Shown: one piece after another, positions 33,825-51,637 of the stretch
Layout: each line of letters opens with the position of its first letter
Position numbering within the stretch: the stretch's first letter is position 1
Assembly: GCA_019454045.1 (NCBI GenBank)
Contig: SKCR01034799.1
Location: 1 to 64,000, forward strand
Length of the DNA stretch: 64,000 nt
Direction of reading: 5' to 3'
From: Zanthoxylum bungeanum
Taxonomy: Eukaryota; Streptophyta; Magnoliopsida; Sapindales; Rutaceae
The notes under the pieces: model-generated
What the model was told of the DNA's origin: nothing
The model's database searches: none
The model's input: the letters and a program-made list of their open reading frames with translations, nothing else
Position numbers and translations under genes: made by a program

Positions 33825-36390
33825 AGGTCTTCTCTTGTTCAATTTATTATGTTTTGTTCCTGTATATTTGTGGCTCTTTACTGAACTCGTTGTCAGATAT
33901 GATCCTATTTCTTGTTCAATTTTCTTTTGACTATTTTGGCAGTCTCAGCCACACGACAGTTCTCAAATTGAGAGAATTTGAAATTATGCAAGTCTATCGA
34001 TTGAAGAATAGAAAGAGTTTTAGGAATTAGTTTTGACTCTGAAGCTAACAATTTGATTCTCTGATAAATTGTGAAAGAACATTTAAAGAAAATTTGGGGA
34101 GTCTATCGAGTTAGATAACATATGCAGCAGGCCAGTCATTAGTTGGGTTCATTTTACTAGAGAATTGCGATGATAACTTGCTGGAGGAGCCTACTTAGTC
34201 TTTGAGATCGTGATTTTATGGACTCAAAATTGCAATCTAAATTCAAACTGCTAAACATGCATATGTTATTTACTTGAATATTTTTACAGCATAAATAAAA
34301 TAATTATGGAAGAAGTGGACGAATATATAACAAGGTCAAAAAAAAAAAGAAGAAGATGTAATAATGGTATATTTGTTTTGGGTTTGAATTATGCCTGATG
34401 GGAATGAAGACCCTTCCCAGGTGGATAAGGCTTCACGTATATTCATGATGCAATTAATGTATGACATATTTTCTTGCTTATTTCCGTTTTGCTGCCTCTC
34501 ATGAATATTAAGTTTACTTGGATCTCTCATCTTTGCACTTCTGTGTCTGCTTCAGAAGTTTCCATCTATTGGTTGGTTGTCCACTTACTGGGTAATGGGT
34601 ATATGAATATATTACAGAATAATTGTACTCTGCATAAATGAAGTGGCAGGCCGCCGGCTAAAATGTTACCACGGATTGAAAAATTGCATAACTTGGATTG
34701 AGTGAGATGAACTGCCACGAAATTTTCTCGCCCCTTTCACTCTAGGCTGACAGGGAGGACATTCGAAATGGAAATTCTTCGAAGTACTTGTACTGTAGCC
34801 CTTAGTCTCTTACCAACATGATAAGTGAATGGTCAATGCCATGTGATATATAAAAAAGAAGACTTGATGTTATTGGAGAAGGGAATGAAGACGGTGATAG
34901 TTCAGTATCTTGGATTTGAATCTGAGGTTGCTATATTTCCACCTTGGTATTTTTTTCTTTAAGCATGTTGGGAACATGACAATTCATTTCCTTCAAGGTA
35001 AAATTAGCTAGGGTGACTTGTGGCTCAGAAGCATAATTGACGTAAGAGATTAGGGGACTAAGAAAGAGAGTCCTGACTCTTGAGTCAGTATTGTTTTTCT
35101 TCAGGCAATAGCAGCAATACTTTTGAGTACATGAAATAGAGCTTACTTCAAAGTATGAACACGCCTTATCATTCTTTTGGATTTCCTGCTTAGATATCTT
35201 GATAAAGAGGATGATATAGCTTTTGTTTGCAATCTCAGTATCTTCTCATAAACCTGTTATAGATGGTTGTTATTATTCTTTTAGTCTTATAATAACATGT
35301 TAGAGCTAATAGGACATTGTTGTACACAGTGCTTCCTGTCGGACCCCTGAAATAGACATAGAGACGGAAGAAAGTACATACTGCTTTTCATTTTGTTAGG
35401 AAGAGACGCCCACGAAAGTTGAATCTTGGAAACAAAAGACTCTAAATTTTATGACAAATCCGATATTAATGAACACTCACAAAGAAGATGAGGTAGCCAT
35501 TCCCTAGGGCACAAAAAGCCTTTAGTTGATTGGTATACCGTATAATACTGTCCGGTATATGTGGAAGATGGTTATTACTGTGTTTCTATAATGTGAATGT
35601 GATAATTGTATTGCTTTATATCTGCGGAGATCCAAGTCCTTGATATTCATGTTACACTAATACCTTTCTTGATGAATGATACTTCTTGTGCTGCATCGTA
35701 TCAGGAGATGGAAAGGCATATAATCAGAAGAATCTGGCTGAGATTTTTATTATATATGTCTTCAATTAGGTTGACAATTAATGCTTCTAAATGACTAAAT
35801 CTAGAAGTGCTTATACAAGTGTCCAGTCTCTTGGAAGTTTGTCAAAGTGTTTATTCTTTCATCATCCTCTGTCTTGAATTCTTCTCAGTAAGATACTTGG
35901 CTTGAGGCATATAATCAATATAATAAATGAATCACCATTGATAGTAGCATCAAGATTTTATTGATGGAAACACACAATTGAGTTGGTATTCTTTTGTTAT
36001 TGCACTTGGCGAAAATAATGATGTTTACTATTTTAACAGGTGCAGTACAAACTTGTACATCTTGGTAATTTCTTATATACACCAACAGGAGGAATCCGGG
36101 TATTTTGCTTGAAAGTTTCTAATGACTAATGAGTTGTTATATTTATTTTTTCGTTTTAAATGAAGAGGAAAACCTACCTTACAATTTTATTCTAATATTT
36201 CACGTATTTATGAAATTTCCTACAAATGACCTAATTATGCGAAATTATAATTTTTTTTTTTGATTTTACGCTACTGAGTTAATAGCTTTTATCAATTGAG
36301 CTTAATGTGTAATTTTCTCAATAACAATGTATTCCCAAATGCAAGTTACTAAATGATATGTAAATATAAAATATATCTTGTGATAAATAA
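33825..36390. other. Intergenic, nothing recognised
   Basis: About 2.5 kb of AT-rich sequence with no open frame longer than about 65 codons, no clear transposon ends and no RNA gene. Parts may derive from old introns of the gene represented by the fragment at 33599-33824. Confidence 0.6.
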
Positions 36391-36399
36391 AGAGTTACG

Positions 36400-37340
36400 A
36401 GTTAGAGAATATTGATTAATGCTTACGTCCACTTCTCCAAGCCGTGCTTGAAGTTTTCCACTATCAAAAGTAATTCCACATTTTACACTGAGTTTTTCGT
36501 GGTTCACTCGCAAACCAAGAGTTTTTCATGGCTCACCTTAAACCAATAGTTTTCCCAGGCTCACCCTAAACTTTTTACAACTCCAAGAGTTTTGTCGCTT
36601 AGATTCACTCTTTAACCTTTTTACAAAAATTAAATCATTTTTTTTTAGTATACACACTCAACAATAGATTTTCACAACCTCAAGTGTTTGATAATGAAGA
36701 TTACAACACAACTTGGGCACTCACAAAGGATAAAGAAGATTTAGAATGTGAGTTTCTAACTCAAGTAAATCAAGCTCACTAAATGTGTATGAAGGTAACG
36801 TGTGTAAGCTTTGATTATGATAAGAGTGTTTGATTAAGAAGATTTAAGTTACTCTCATTTTTTTTTTTTGTCTTAGAGAAAATGTATGAAGGTGCAAGAA
36901 CTTGACAAAAACGAAATCAGAGCTTAATAAATAGTGAAGGTGAAATTGCCACAGCTCTGTCCTGAGACCGGTATGCCGGTCCTGCACAATATAACAGCTC
37001 TGTTACTGTTGAAGATAAAAGCTCACATATCGAATTACTGATAGATATGGTCACCAATATGCCGGTTAGCTAACCGGTATGGAGACTGATATGATCCGTC
37101 CCGGTTCCAATAGCTATGCAAACTCCACACTGACCGGTATGAGAGACTGATATGGAGTAGCCCAATTCCAGAAAACATGCAAATCTACCCAAGATAGAGC
37201 AGGGTCACCGATATGTCGGTTTTAGTACAGAAAACATATCATTTGAAGATTAAAATCATTTTACACATGACCCTAATGCATCTATATGAATATGTATGAG
37301 TCTCATGAGCTTAGAGTACTTGAATTATAGATTCACTTAT
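36400..37340. mobile_element. Repeat region with CCGGTATG motifs, probably LTR-derived
   Basis: The left part repeats phrases such as GAGTTTTTC(G/A)TGG(T/C)TCAC, ACCAATAGTTTTCCCAGG and CTCACCCTAAAC. The right part repeats GACCGGTATG(C/A), GATATG(T/C)CGGT and GACTGATATG. A perfect 16-bp palindrome CCGGTTAGCTAACCGG lies at 37062-37077. The style is that of a copia-like LTR and its flank, but no paired end or target duplication was found. Confidence 0.35.
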
Positions 37341-37724
37341 AATGAGAGCCCTAAATTATAAGACTACACTTGCTTTCTTCATTTGACGCTTGAGTGTTCA
37401 CATTCATTTTGCTATTCAAAATCAATTTATTTCGATATCTTTTTATAATACTCGTTGAAATCTCTTGTGTTATTTCATCAAAATCCATCATTGAATTCAA
37501 TGACCCTAAGAATCTCATATATTAATTAAGAATGGGAAAAAGTGAAGTGAATAATTCTGTTTGCTGTATAAAATTCATGACAAATTGCTGTCAGAATTTT
37601 GAGGAAAGGTTTAACAATATAATTAATTAGTTTAACCTTGTCTATTAAATAAATATAACATTGTCAAAATTTTCTCCTCGAATTTGTGAAGTTAATATTT
37701 TTAAAATTTCGTATGATGTTGCTT

Positions 37725-37905
37725 ATCAGGGCAGCTGCTTTCCCTCGGATCGGATCCGCAAAGATGCTGAAGCTGTCAGAGACTGTCTCAATTCCACATC
37801 GGACAATGCCCTTATTAGCTACTGATTTTGCAAGCTTGCTTTATGAGGAACATGGCTTCACATCGGGACGCGAGGCTGACATAATTTTACCAATTTTCAT
37901 TTTAA
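37725..37905 (+). other. Coding-like fragment upstream of LACS9, not recognised
   Basis: GC-richer than its surroundings. It is open in two frames (one reading MLKLSETVSIPHRTMPLLA, the other DRIRKDAEAVRDCLNSTSD) and preceded by an acceptor-like TTATCAG. It could be an exon remnant, possibly related to 33599-33824. No family recognised and no following exon. Confidence 0.25.
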
Positions 37906-38099
37906 TTTGAGGACGGATGATCCATAAGAGGGGCCCACCGAAGACATATGGGCCGCACGCACCACATCCCGCCATCCTATTGTACGGTCCAGATTAAAAC
38001 CAAATGAGCCACGTACGTGGTCCATAACACCAGAAGTAACACTTGTGGAAAACAGAGACTTTTTCAGTTCAAATCAAATCAAATCAGCGCCTTCCTGAA

Positions 38100-38618
38100 A
38101 CTCCAACTTCACAACTCTCGCTCTTTCCGCCCCGCAATCTAATATTTAATTATTTAAAACGGCCACGTTTCGATCGTTGTGTTCTCCGTGATCCCTTAAA
38201 GCTTTCTACTTTCAATTTCTTGCTTGTGTTCTTGTAATGCTGATCAATTAGTTTCGGTTTCTTTTTCAGGCTCTGCGTTGACTTATTATTTTCAGGTATT
38301 TTTCAATCAGTGTTTTTTTTTTTTTGGTTTCCTGCAAATTGGGTTTTTGTTGCTTTTGTATTCTGTTTGTTAAAGTTTTACTTTTTTTTTTTTTTTATTT
38401 TAATCAGTTACATTGTCCAAAGTTTATAACTTTAGCTACTTTTTTGTTGTGTTGATAGACTGTAGAAAGTTTTATGTTTGGGGTGTAAGAATATTTTATT
38501 TTGTTTAGTGTTAGTCTGAAGGAATTCGGTTTCTAGAACTCAGCATTGATTTGGTAGATACTGTTTCAGGATTTGCATTGGTAGATAGATTCTGCTGGGG
38601 CTATACAATCCCTGAAAG
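38100..38618 (+). promoter_or_regulatory. LACS9 5' leader with a probable UTR intron
   Basis: TTTTCAG/GTATTTTTC at 38295-38296 and TACTGTTTCAG/GATT at 38579-38580 form a good donor and acceptor pair. T-rich stretches lie between them, suggesting a 284-bp intron in the 5' UTR, with a last UTR exon 38580-38618. No clear TATA box. The start codon at 38619 gives an N-terminus that matches the family. Confidence 0.55.
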
Positions 38619-43363
<4,745 letters not shown>

Positions 43364-45449
43364 TGAGAAATTTTGATATGGTTTGGTGATTGTGCAGAAT
43401 GTTTATGAGTTCTGTTCTTTTCTTCTATGACTTTTGGACCCTAAAAGTTACTTTTCCATCTTTCATGTTTATTATTTTTGCTTGTTTGGAATTTATTTAT
43501 TGGAAATGATGGGAAACCATAATCAGATTTTGTATGCCCAGAACTTCAGTAGCTTAAACAGATTTCAACTCCTTCCACACCATCAAGATAATTTTGTTTT
43601 CTTATTCATGTGAAGTTTTACTTCCAAATCTGATTCTTTTCTTTTTGTTCATTTTCTTGTGCTTGTTAAATGATCCTAGAAAATGGAAATGAATATTATG
43701 CAGGAAAGCATAATAATTTTGCAAAATTGACCATCAAGGGTCAAGACATTTAAAATCACTAGCTGGTATTGATTGAAAAACAGTGAATAATGCTAGGCAA
43801 TTTCGCCCAAAAATCTTGTAATTATCCGTCCGATTTGGATATGATTTTGTAAGCAAAAACATATTATGGGTTTGGTAGATATTCGCAGCCAGTATCTGCT
43901 AAACCCGTATACTCAGATGAGATGTTTAACTCTTGATGTTAAATGAGATAAGTAACATGAATACTACTGTTTTTGAATTATATTTTTGGTATTTTTTTCA
44001 AAATAATTAAAGTACTTGTATAATTTCATTATTAAATTAGAAAATTTATGTTGGACTGATGTATTATTATGTGTATTTGATTTAATGTTATAGCAACTGT
44101 TGCTGTTTGAAAATTAAAGCTTATGGTGGTGGCCTACCTATATGAAGCTTGTAATGAGAAGTTTTTTTCAGTGCAAAGCAAAAGGAGATGCAGAAAAAGC
44201 AGCCTTAAAATGCCATTTGCTTACTGATGCAGTTATGCAAGTCAGTTCAAGTTTGTTGCTTGCACTTTGACCTTCCTTCAGTTGGCAAAAAGGGTAGGTG
44301 AAATTTTGGCTTAATTTTTTTTTTCTTATTTGGTGAATTATAAACAAAGTAATTAACCAACTTTTTCATCTTATTGGCTATATCTTCTTTAGTTGATCCA
44401 ATCCATTTATTGTCTCAGTCATTGCTTATATTATTAATTTACAAAGGAGTAAGGACCAAACTCTTCTCATTCAACTTTCTTTTGACTTACTGCCCTAACT
44501 TTTGAAGATAAAGCCCAATGACCCCAGTTTAAAGATAGTTTAAAGATTAGATTCCAATAGATTAAAAGCCAACCCAACCCAACCCAAATCAAACCAAACA
44601 AAATAAATTATTTTTCCATGAGGTGTAGTCGACTACATAAATATTTTAACGTCATTGTTTTATTAAATTCAGTAATATATATATATATATATATATATTT
44701 ATGATTTTTATTCATGTTAATTTAGATCCAACCTCACTTGAAATATGACAATATCATTTACACTACTTTTCTAAAAAAGAATAGAGTCATTTTAACTTAA
44801 TTTAAGTTATAAGGGAATATTGAGGCTCAAAAGGAAGAAGAAAAAAGAAATGAAAAGAGATATTAAGTTGGGGGAATTGTTAGTTGGTAAAAAAATAAAA
44901 TAAACAAAAAATGGGTGGCAAGAGGAGACCCACACCCACAACTCCAAAACCGATAATATTTTTTTGGGTGCATGATGAGAACTTGACTTGAAGCCTGCCA
45001 ATATGGAAACATTTTTTCTTTCTCCCCATGTGCCCATTGGTTTGTTTCCATCACTTTTTAGACCTTTTTAGATGTTTTCATGGACACTCTCTTCACCTAT
45101 ATCCTTCTAATTTTTTTTTTTTTTTTTTTTTTGTTTACTTTTAAATTTCCATTTATTATAATTACAAAATTGTTCTTTACACACACACATGAGCACTTAA
45201 GATGTGTCCAAGAAAGAGTGCGTGTGGTATGGAGAAAAAGGCTTGAATATAGTATAAAAAATAAAAAAAGTAATGAAATAATTGATGATGTATTCTTAGT
45301 GTAGTCCCTTGAATTTCAGACAAAACTATGTGGTTCAGTTGTTATGGGAACTTTGCAATTCCATGTTGTCGAGGAAATTAGTGAATGATACAATTAAAAA
45401 GAACAATAAAGGAAAAAAACAACTTTACAAATATTAACATATTAGGTTA
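43364..45449. other. LACS9 3' region and intergenic DNA
   Basis: The first few hundred bases are probable 3' UTR. An (AACCC)n-like run lies at 44571-44590, an (AT)n microsatellite at about 44678-44698 and a T-run at about 45110-45132. No gene recognised; the open frames around 44807-45304 lie in low-complexity DNA. Confidence 0.6.
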
Positions 45450-46006
45450 TGTTTGGAGTAAAATCAAGCACTTGACACGTGGCCAAAAGCACCACGAAGG
45501 AGATTCAGGGCCCTTCGCCAGAGTCCGATTTCAGAGTCTTTCATCAGAGTCTGACCCCACAAGCCTCTTGTCAGAGCCTGAATTCAAGACCTCCTGTCCA
45601 AGTCTGAATTCAAGACCTCTATGCAAAACGTCCGCTTCAAACTCATTTCCAAAAAAGGCAAACATGGGTCACACGAGAAGTTAACCCAGGATATCAGCTC
45701 CTTAATTGCGTGAATATTCAAAATAAGGAATCAAATAGCCAATCAAATACTTTCCATTCCTTGAAGCTAGTCAACCACTTAAAAATAGGGGAATTTCGAG
45801 ATTCTAGCAATTGAGTTAGTTAATAGAGAATGTAAATGGGGATGAAAGGCGGTCAATGATAGTTTCCTTGTAATGAGATTATAAATAATAGGAGAATCCC
45901 CAAAGAAATGGATCGATCTCTAGTTAATTGAGAAATAATATAGAACTCTTGACTCAAAGTTATTGTTTGTTTGATTATATTGTTTGCAAGGTTTCTTGCA
46001 TAAACA
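45450..46006 (+). repeat. 5' LTR of the gypsy element
   Basis: Starts TGTTTGGAG and ends TAAACA. TATA-like GATTATAAATAATA at about 45878-45891. Closely similar to 55500-56040. Confidence 0.85.
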
Positions 46007-46007
46007 A

Positions 46008-46027
46008 TTGGCGTATTCTGTGGGAAC
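46008..46027 (+). other. Primer-binding site region of the gypsy element
   Basis: TTGGCGTATTCTGTGGGAAC starts two bases inside the LTR. It resembles the common plant Ty3/gypsy leader TTGGCGCCGT..GTGGGAA with a short loss after TTGGCG. Confidence 0.65.
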
Positions 46028-46094
46028 TAAGATGAAAAGATGTGTCTACGGTTAATTCGATCCTATTCCTAAGAACATTTTTTTTGGGAGCTGA

Positions 46095-47200
46095 AACCCA
46101 GAGATTTCACTCCGTCGAACTTCGAAAAATACAACATGAAGTCAGACCCAATTCCCCATCTAGTCCAGTTCCGACATAGAATCTACTGGAAATTGTCAGT
46201 GAGGCCCTGATGTGCAAATTTTTTGTCACCACCCTCACCAGAAACGCCCTCTCATTATTCATGCAATTACTAGAGAGATCCATAGGGAGTTTCAAAGAGC
46301 TGGGGCAAAAATTTATCGAGCAGTACCATGGAAATTACCATGCAGTTAGAGCAAAGGTACGATGAGCCACCCATACATTACTTACAGAGGTTAGAAGGCC
46401 GTCAACAACCTAAACTCAAGGTTAGCAACAACCTTTTTCGTCAGGGGGTTGGTCAACTGATCCTACATTCACGAGGAATTCCTAAAGACACCTTCATATG
46501 ATATGTCAATGGTACATACCAGGGTAGAGAGCTTGCTAAAGGTAATGAAGAACGAAGCCAAAATATCCCAAGGCGATCGCGGTGGCAGACCAAGGCCACA
46601 GTAGCAGGGCCGGAGGTGAGCATGACCATGACTCAAAAAAAGAAAAGATCACAAGGTAGTATACAAGAAGTCAGATCCTCGGGAGGCGTAAAGTGAAAGG
46701 GAGGATATCAGTCATAACCAAAGCGGCCGAGGTGGGAAGATGATGGGATGTTGTACGAATTCACCCTACCACATGAGCAAGTCTTCCACATAGTAAATAA
46801 TTAGGGTCTTTTGAGAGAGTCGCATCTGGTAAAAGTGCTAGGAGAGTTCCGTGATAAAGAGCTGTACCGTAAGTTTCAAAGGGATATAGAGCACGCATTT
46901 CCAGATGCAAGAATCTGTACCAGCAGCTAAAGGCGATCATAAAAAAAGGGAAGTTACTGGAGTATCTGAAATGGAAGAAGCAGTTGAAAGCCGTGGCTCT
47001 GCCCTGGAAAGCCATTTTCCAGAAGTACCGGATGCAGAGAAGCGACCAACAGAGGTCTGAAGCAACGCCAAACAACACCACAAGAGACAAGAAAAGGCTG
47101 ACACACGTCTTCTACGTAAGAATGGACATGCCAGAATAAGGGCACGAAAAGCAGCGCAAGTTGGAACGCCAGCTCACAAAGAGGGATGATCAGATGAGGG
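46095..47200 (+). pseudogene. Gypsy gag, broken
   Basis: In pieces the plus strand reads EALMCKFFVTTLTRNALSLF and IGSFKELGQKFIEQYHGN (46200-46330), the retrotransposon-gag core. Further on come YEFTLPHEQVFHIVNN and LLRESHLVKVLGEFRDKELYRKFQRDIEHAF (46755-46910), matching the region before the zinc knuckle in gypsy gag. Pieces lie in different frames with several stops, and no intact zinc knuckle is visible. Confidence 0.7.
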
Positions 47201-47725
47201 CCCTGGGATTTCAAGTAAATTGTGTCAGGTTAGGAGTAGGGCCATTCACTTACTCGGTACCAATCTTATTCACAGACAGAGACATGGACATGGACATGCT
47301 GAGGCCAACACATTCAGACCATCCGAGCCATGTATTATAACACCTTGTTGTTGAGGACTAATTTCTGGATATGAGTGTCCTAATCCTCCAACGGAATTTT
47401 CTCATGGTGGCTCACTAAAGTGTGTGCCAACCTTTTTAGGAATATGATATCAGAACCTGATTTCTTACTTAAAGAAAATTCAAATTTAGAAGGACTTAAA
47501 AGAGAAATACTTCTTTTATTGATACGCAAAAAGTACAACTTACACAACATAAAAAAAAAGGAGCTAGAAAGCCAAGTACATTCATAATTCATGAATTTAT
47601 GAGACCTTTGATAGATCAGGACCTTCCGAAGAATTAGTTGCGCCTTCTGAATATGGTACGATAATTGGCAAAACAACTGAGGAAGACTCCACAACATAGG
47701 CTGGTAGACCCGGAGAAGTAGAGAG

Positions 47726-50211
47726 TGATGGAGTTGGTGCTTGGAGGCCAATCCGAATTGTACATTTTATTATTTATTAATAAAATAACTACATTTTTCA
47801 TTTCATACCCTATTAATGGTATTGTCATTACGCGTATTAAATTGATACTAAGAATGACATTGACCTTAGAATAGTTTTGACACTAGGTGTAAACTATTCT
47901 TAAAATAAATATTCCTAGTCGTTGGTTTTGGAATATGGTCGAATTCCTATAACCTAGAAGACTAGCACATGTCGTATATTGGAATTGGAGTTCCAATGGT
48001 TTAACGCGATGTACCATGAGTTTTGGAAACTCATATAGACATGTGAGTATTCGTTGGAGCGAATACTGAATGACTCACAAGTGATTCCTAATAGTTGAAA
48101 GTACACACCACCGTCAATGGGAATCTCCTCGAGTCGAGTAGCATATGTAATCCTTTGACTATAGGATAACATTGATTTTGTGTGAGATCCTCCACACTTA
48201 GATGCCATATATGTCAGAAACCTTTCATGGTCTGGCCTCTAGATGTTCGTTGGGTGTGGACCGATGCACACAGTAATCAAGTGCGAAGCAAGATAGGATC
48301 CGTCGGTCCGTATGTGTACCATAAGAGGTTTAGGTATCCATGTTAGTAAAGTCACAATTCTTAAATCTTTGGCCAAAGTCGATCACCTAGGGTGGATCGC
48401 ATCAGTTATGAAGAATCATGGACATGTCGACATGAGATGTGCGTCTTGGAAACTTGACGGTATATTCTATGTTTCCCAAGCACAACTCGGATAGCCTATA
48501 ACGGAGGGATTGTTAAACATATGTGATGACCTCGACTTGTATAGTTCAGAAAGGTTGTTCGTGTTCTTCGCGAATTCGGAGGTGGCCGAATTGCCTACAT
48601 ATTAGCTAGGCTTATATGACGAACATATCTGAACTTAGAGAGTCTCAATATGAAGTGTACTCGTTGAGCACTTGGGTAGCCGATTATTTTTGATAAAATA
48701 TAATATTCGATATTATAATTATCAACTAAGATAATCAAGTGTTATTGGATAACATTGATTATTTACTTTGACCTAATTTAATTAATTCAATAATTACACA
48801 AGGGCTTAATTGTAAAATCATAATTATCTATACCATTTGAGGATATTATGGTAATTGTAAGTATGTAATAATAGGTGGTTTTGGCTGGATTTAATTGGAT
48901 TAAATCAATGTGGCAAACATTTAACTAATTCATTTCCTAATCCTTGGCTTGATTTAATTGGATTAAATCTAAGTGGGAGACAGTGAAGATTAGTCACACC
49001 TAATTATATATATTTGGACAAATTAGATTAAGCCCACTTAAAAGTTGATTACAACTTTTATTAATTAAAAATTGCCTAAGTTTTGCTATAAATAGCAAGC
49101 TTTAGGAAGGTTTTAATAACAAGTTCAAATACAAGTATAAGCAAATTCTTGAGAGATTAACCTAAGTTAGAGAAGTGTTTAGAGAAGCTTGTGAGGTCTC
49201 TACAACATTTCATCTAGGAGAAATCAAGATTGGATCTTGAAGTGAAGCTTGGAAGCATTGGAAACAAGATTGGATCTTGAAGTGAAGCTTGCACACCTTG
49301 GAGGTTCTCCAACAATTTCAACAAGGAGAAGTAGATTAGATCTTGCATCAAGCTTACTAGGTAATGTTTGATCATCTCCAAAGCTATGTTTATTTGTGTA
49401 TTAGATGCATGATCACATAGCTTAATGTTGAATAAGGCTAATCAATTGTGTTAGGATACTTTAGAAGTATAAACACAACATACTTGTAATTAGGTCAAAA
49501 TGTTCATGTTAGACATGAAACAATTAATAAGAGTTTGGAACTCTAAATTAAAGCTTAGAGTTATGACTATCATTCTAGATTCACTTGACCACCTTTAGGT
49601 GAACTAGAATTGTTCACGAGACATTTCATATTGTGATTCTAAAATGGTTTGTGTAATGGATTCAAAATTTACGCTAATGCGTATTTAGAATAAATTTATG
49701 TTTTTGGAAAAATATTTGATATTTTGAAAAACTAGATTTTTATTCTATAACATGTGTTTATGTTGGTTTTGAAATTAAAAATTAATTTTAGGTATTTTTA
49801 AAGTGTTTAGGGAAGACCGGAATAAATTAGGGTCAAAGACCCTAATCCATTCAGCTCACTGGAATGTGAGCTGAATGCAAAAGGAAATGAAATAAAATAA
49901 TAATAATAAAAAAAAAGGGATTGCTGCGCGCTACAGTGCCGCGCGCACTGTACACGCGCGCAGTGCGTGCGCACTGTAGCGCGTGTAGTGCAGCCGCGTG
50001 GCACCCTTCGCGCGCGCTAATTTTGTTTTCCTTTGTTCGGGAGCTTCCGGACTCCGTTTCAGTCCCGATTTTTTCCTATACACTTGTAATGGAATATATT
50101 ATTTCATAAAATGATTTAAAATTACACCCATACTTGATATCCATGGGTTAGACCCATTTCCGCTGCCCGGGGCATCGATCCGACCCTAGGGGTTCCACAA
50201 CTGCCCCAACA
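47726..50211 (+). mobile_element. Solo LTR, 2486 bp (family A, copy 2)
   Basis: Starts TGATGGAGTTGGTGCT and ends CTGCCCCAACA, with a perfect 5-bp target duplication GAGAG at 47721-47725 and 50212-50216. It is homologous, in opposite orientation, to 8508-11007. A TATA box CTATAAATAG lies at about 49086-49095, preceding the presumed transcribed part. There is no internal domain, so it is a solo LTR. It is inserted in the gypsy element, so it is younger than that element. Confidence 0.92.
49925..50020. repeat. GC-rich palindromic block inside solo LTR copy 2
   Basis: A dense run of GCGC, TGCG and CACTGTA motifs. CGCGCTACAGTGC (49927-49939) and GCACTGTAGCGCG (49971-49983) are perfect 13-bp inverted repeats about 31 bp apart. 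The block stands out from AT-rich surroundings. No coding role. Confidence 0.75.
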
Positions 50212-51637
50212 GAGAGAGCCTGAAGCATTAAAGGAGGAGAACCCTCTGAAGAAGACCATCCTGAGGCAGAACCAACCTCCTGAACGCCAATGCAGGAACA
50301 TCCAAAGGAGAAGCAGCTCTTGGAGAGGCAAGAATGAGGTATGCATTAAACTAAAAATATGTGGCGGCACCCGAAGACTCTGCAACATCTTGAAGGGGAA
50401 GTCTTTCCTCAGGTTCACCCTCTTCATCATTCAAAAAATTGATTCGGAGACCTTGAAGTTAGATGTAGTGATCCAGATCATAGTTCTGATCCACGACACC
50501 AATAGCCAAGTCAAAATCATCAAGACCACCTCTATAGGTTTTGTCTGCAAGGTCCTTTCCATAATCGTCCCAGCCAAGATGTTAGCTCTTAGCGTTGTTC
50601 ACTTTGGCTAATGATAGTGTATCGAGCATGAGACTAGGAAATGAGGAGCTCGAGCTCATCCTGGCAGCGGTCATCAGCACTTTGAAGCTACCCCTTCAAC
50701 TTAGAAACTTCTGCACTCAGAGAGGAGTAAGGCTGGAAATAAGACAAAAAGAAAGACCAATAACTAGAAGACTCACCCGTTGAACCTTGGATACTTCAGC
50801 ACGTAGTTCATATTTTTCACCGACAGCTGCAGAGAGGTCAACGCGCAGGCCTTGATTCTCGGACTCTGGTAAATTTACCCTGAACATTCTGAAGATGACT
50901 CTCTAAGGCTCGTAATTATTGAGCCGCATAAATGGCACTCATGTCGAAGAACTATAGGATGTTGTTGCTAAGAGCATGATCTTAGAAAAGAGAAATTAGA
51001 CCTTACTGTGGCGAGGAAGAAGAAACAATGAAGTGCACATGCCCCATCAAACTCTGGAGCTCACCAATGTCAAAGCATAATCATTGATAGATGGCAGCTT
51101 AGGGAAATGCTGGCAAGGTTCGAAAAGAATCCCGAAGGAGATAGTAATGAAGCATCAACATGCGACAAGGCAGAACCAGCCATATGAGATTTAGAGGTAG
51201 AGGCAGAAGGGGGAGACGTGGGCAGAACTAGAGATGAGCCGAAGTGAGAAATAGGAGAAGCAGACCATGACGCCAGAATGTCAGACCCAGAAAAAACGCT
51301 ATAGAGCTTGGCCTCGTCCCAGCCTCCGAATGACATATATGTTTACTTTTTACCATCTTCTTCTTTTTGCGAGGCTGAAGTTGAAACTCTGTCTCATTAT
51401 CTGGAGGGGAGATTTAGGGCGAGGAGGAGCAGGTCCCAAAAGAGGCTCGAAGGTCTTTCCTCTTAAACCTAGCCTTAATAGAAGGAGACGTTGCGCCAAT
51501 AGGATATTGAACGGCGAAAGAAGCATAAGGTTGGGATTGTTGTGTGGTCTGAATTATAGCGACATCAGACTTTATCTTTGAGGTCAAAATTAGGCCACCA
51601 GAGACGCCCTCTTTAATGATGGCCAATATCTTGAAGC

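Noticed and set aside
44571..44590. (AACCC)n as an interstitial telomere repeat
   Set aside because: The plant telomere unit is TTTAGGG/CCCTAAA. Only about four AACCC units are present, so this is a microsatellite.
46761..47214. Overlapping minus-strand frames of 86 and 109 codons
   Set aside because: They are shadows of the degraded plus-strand gag sequence.
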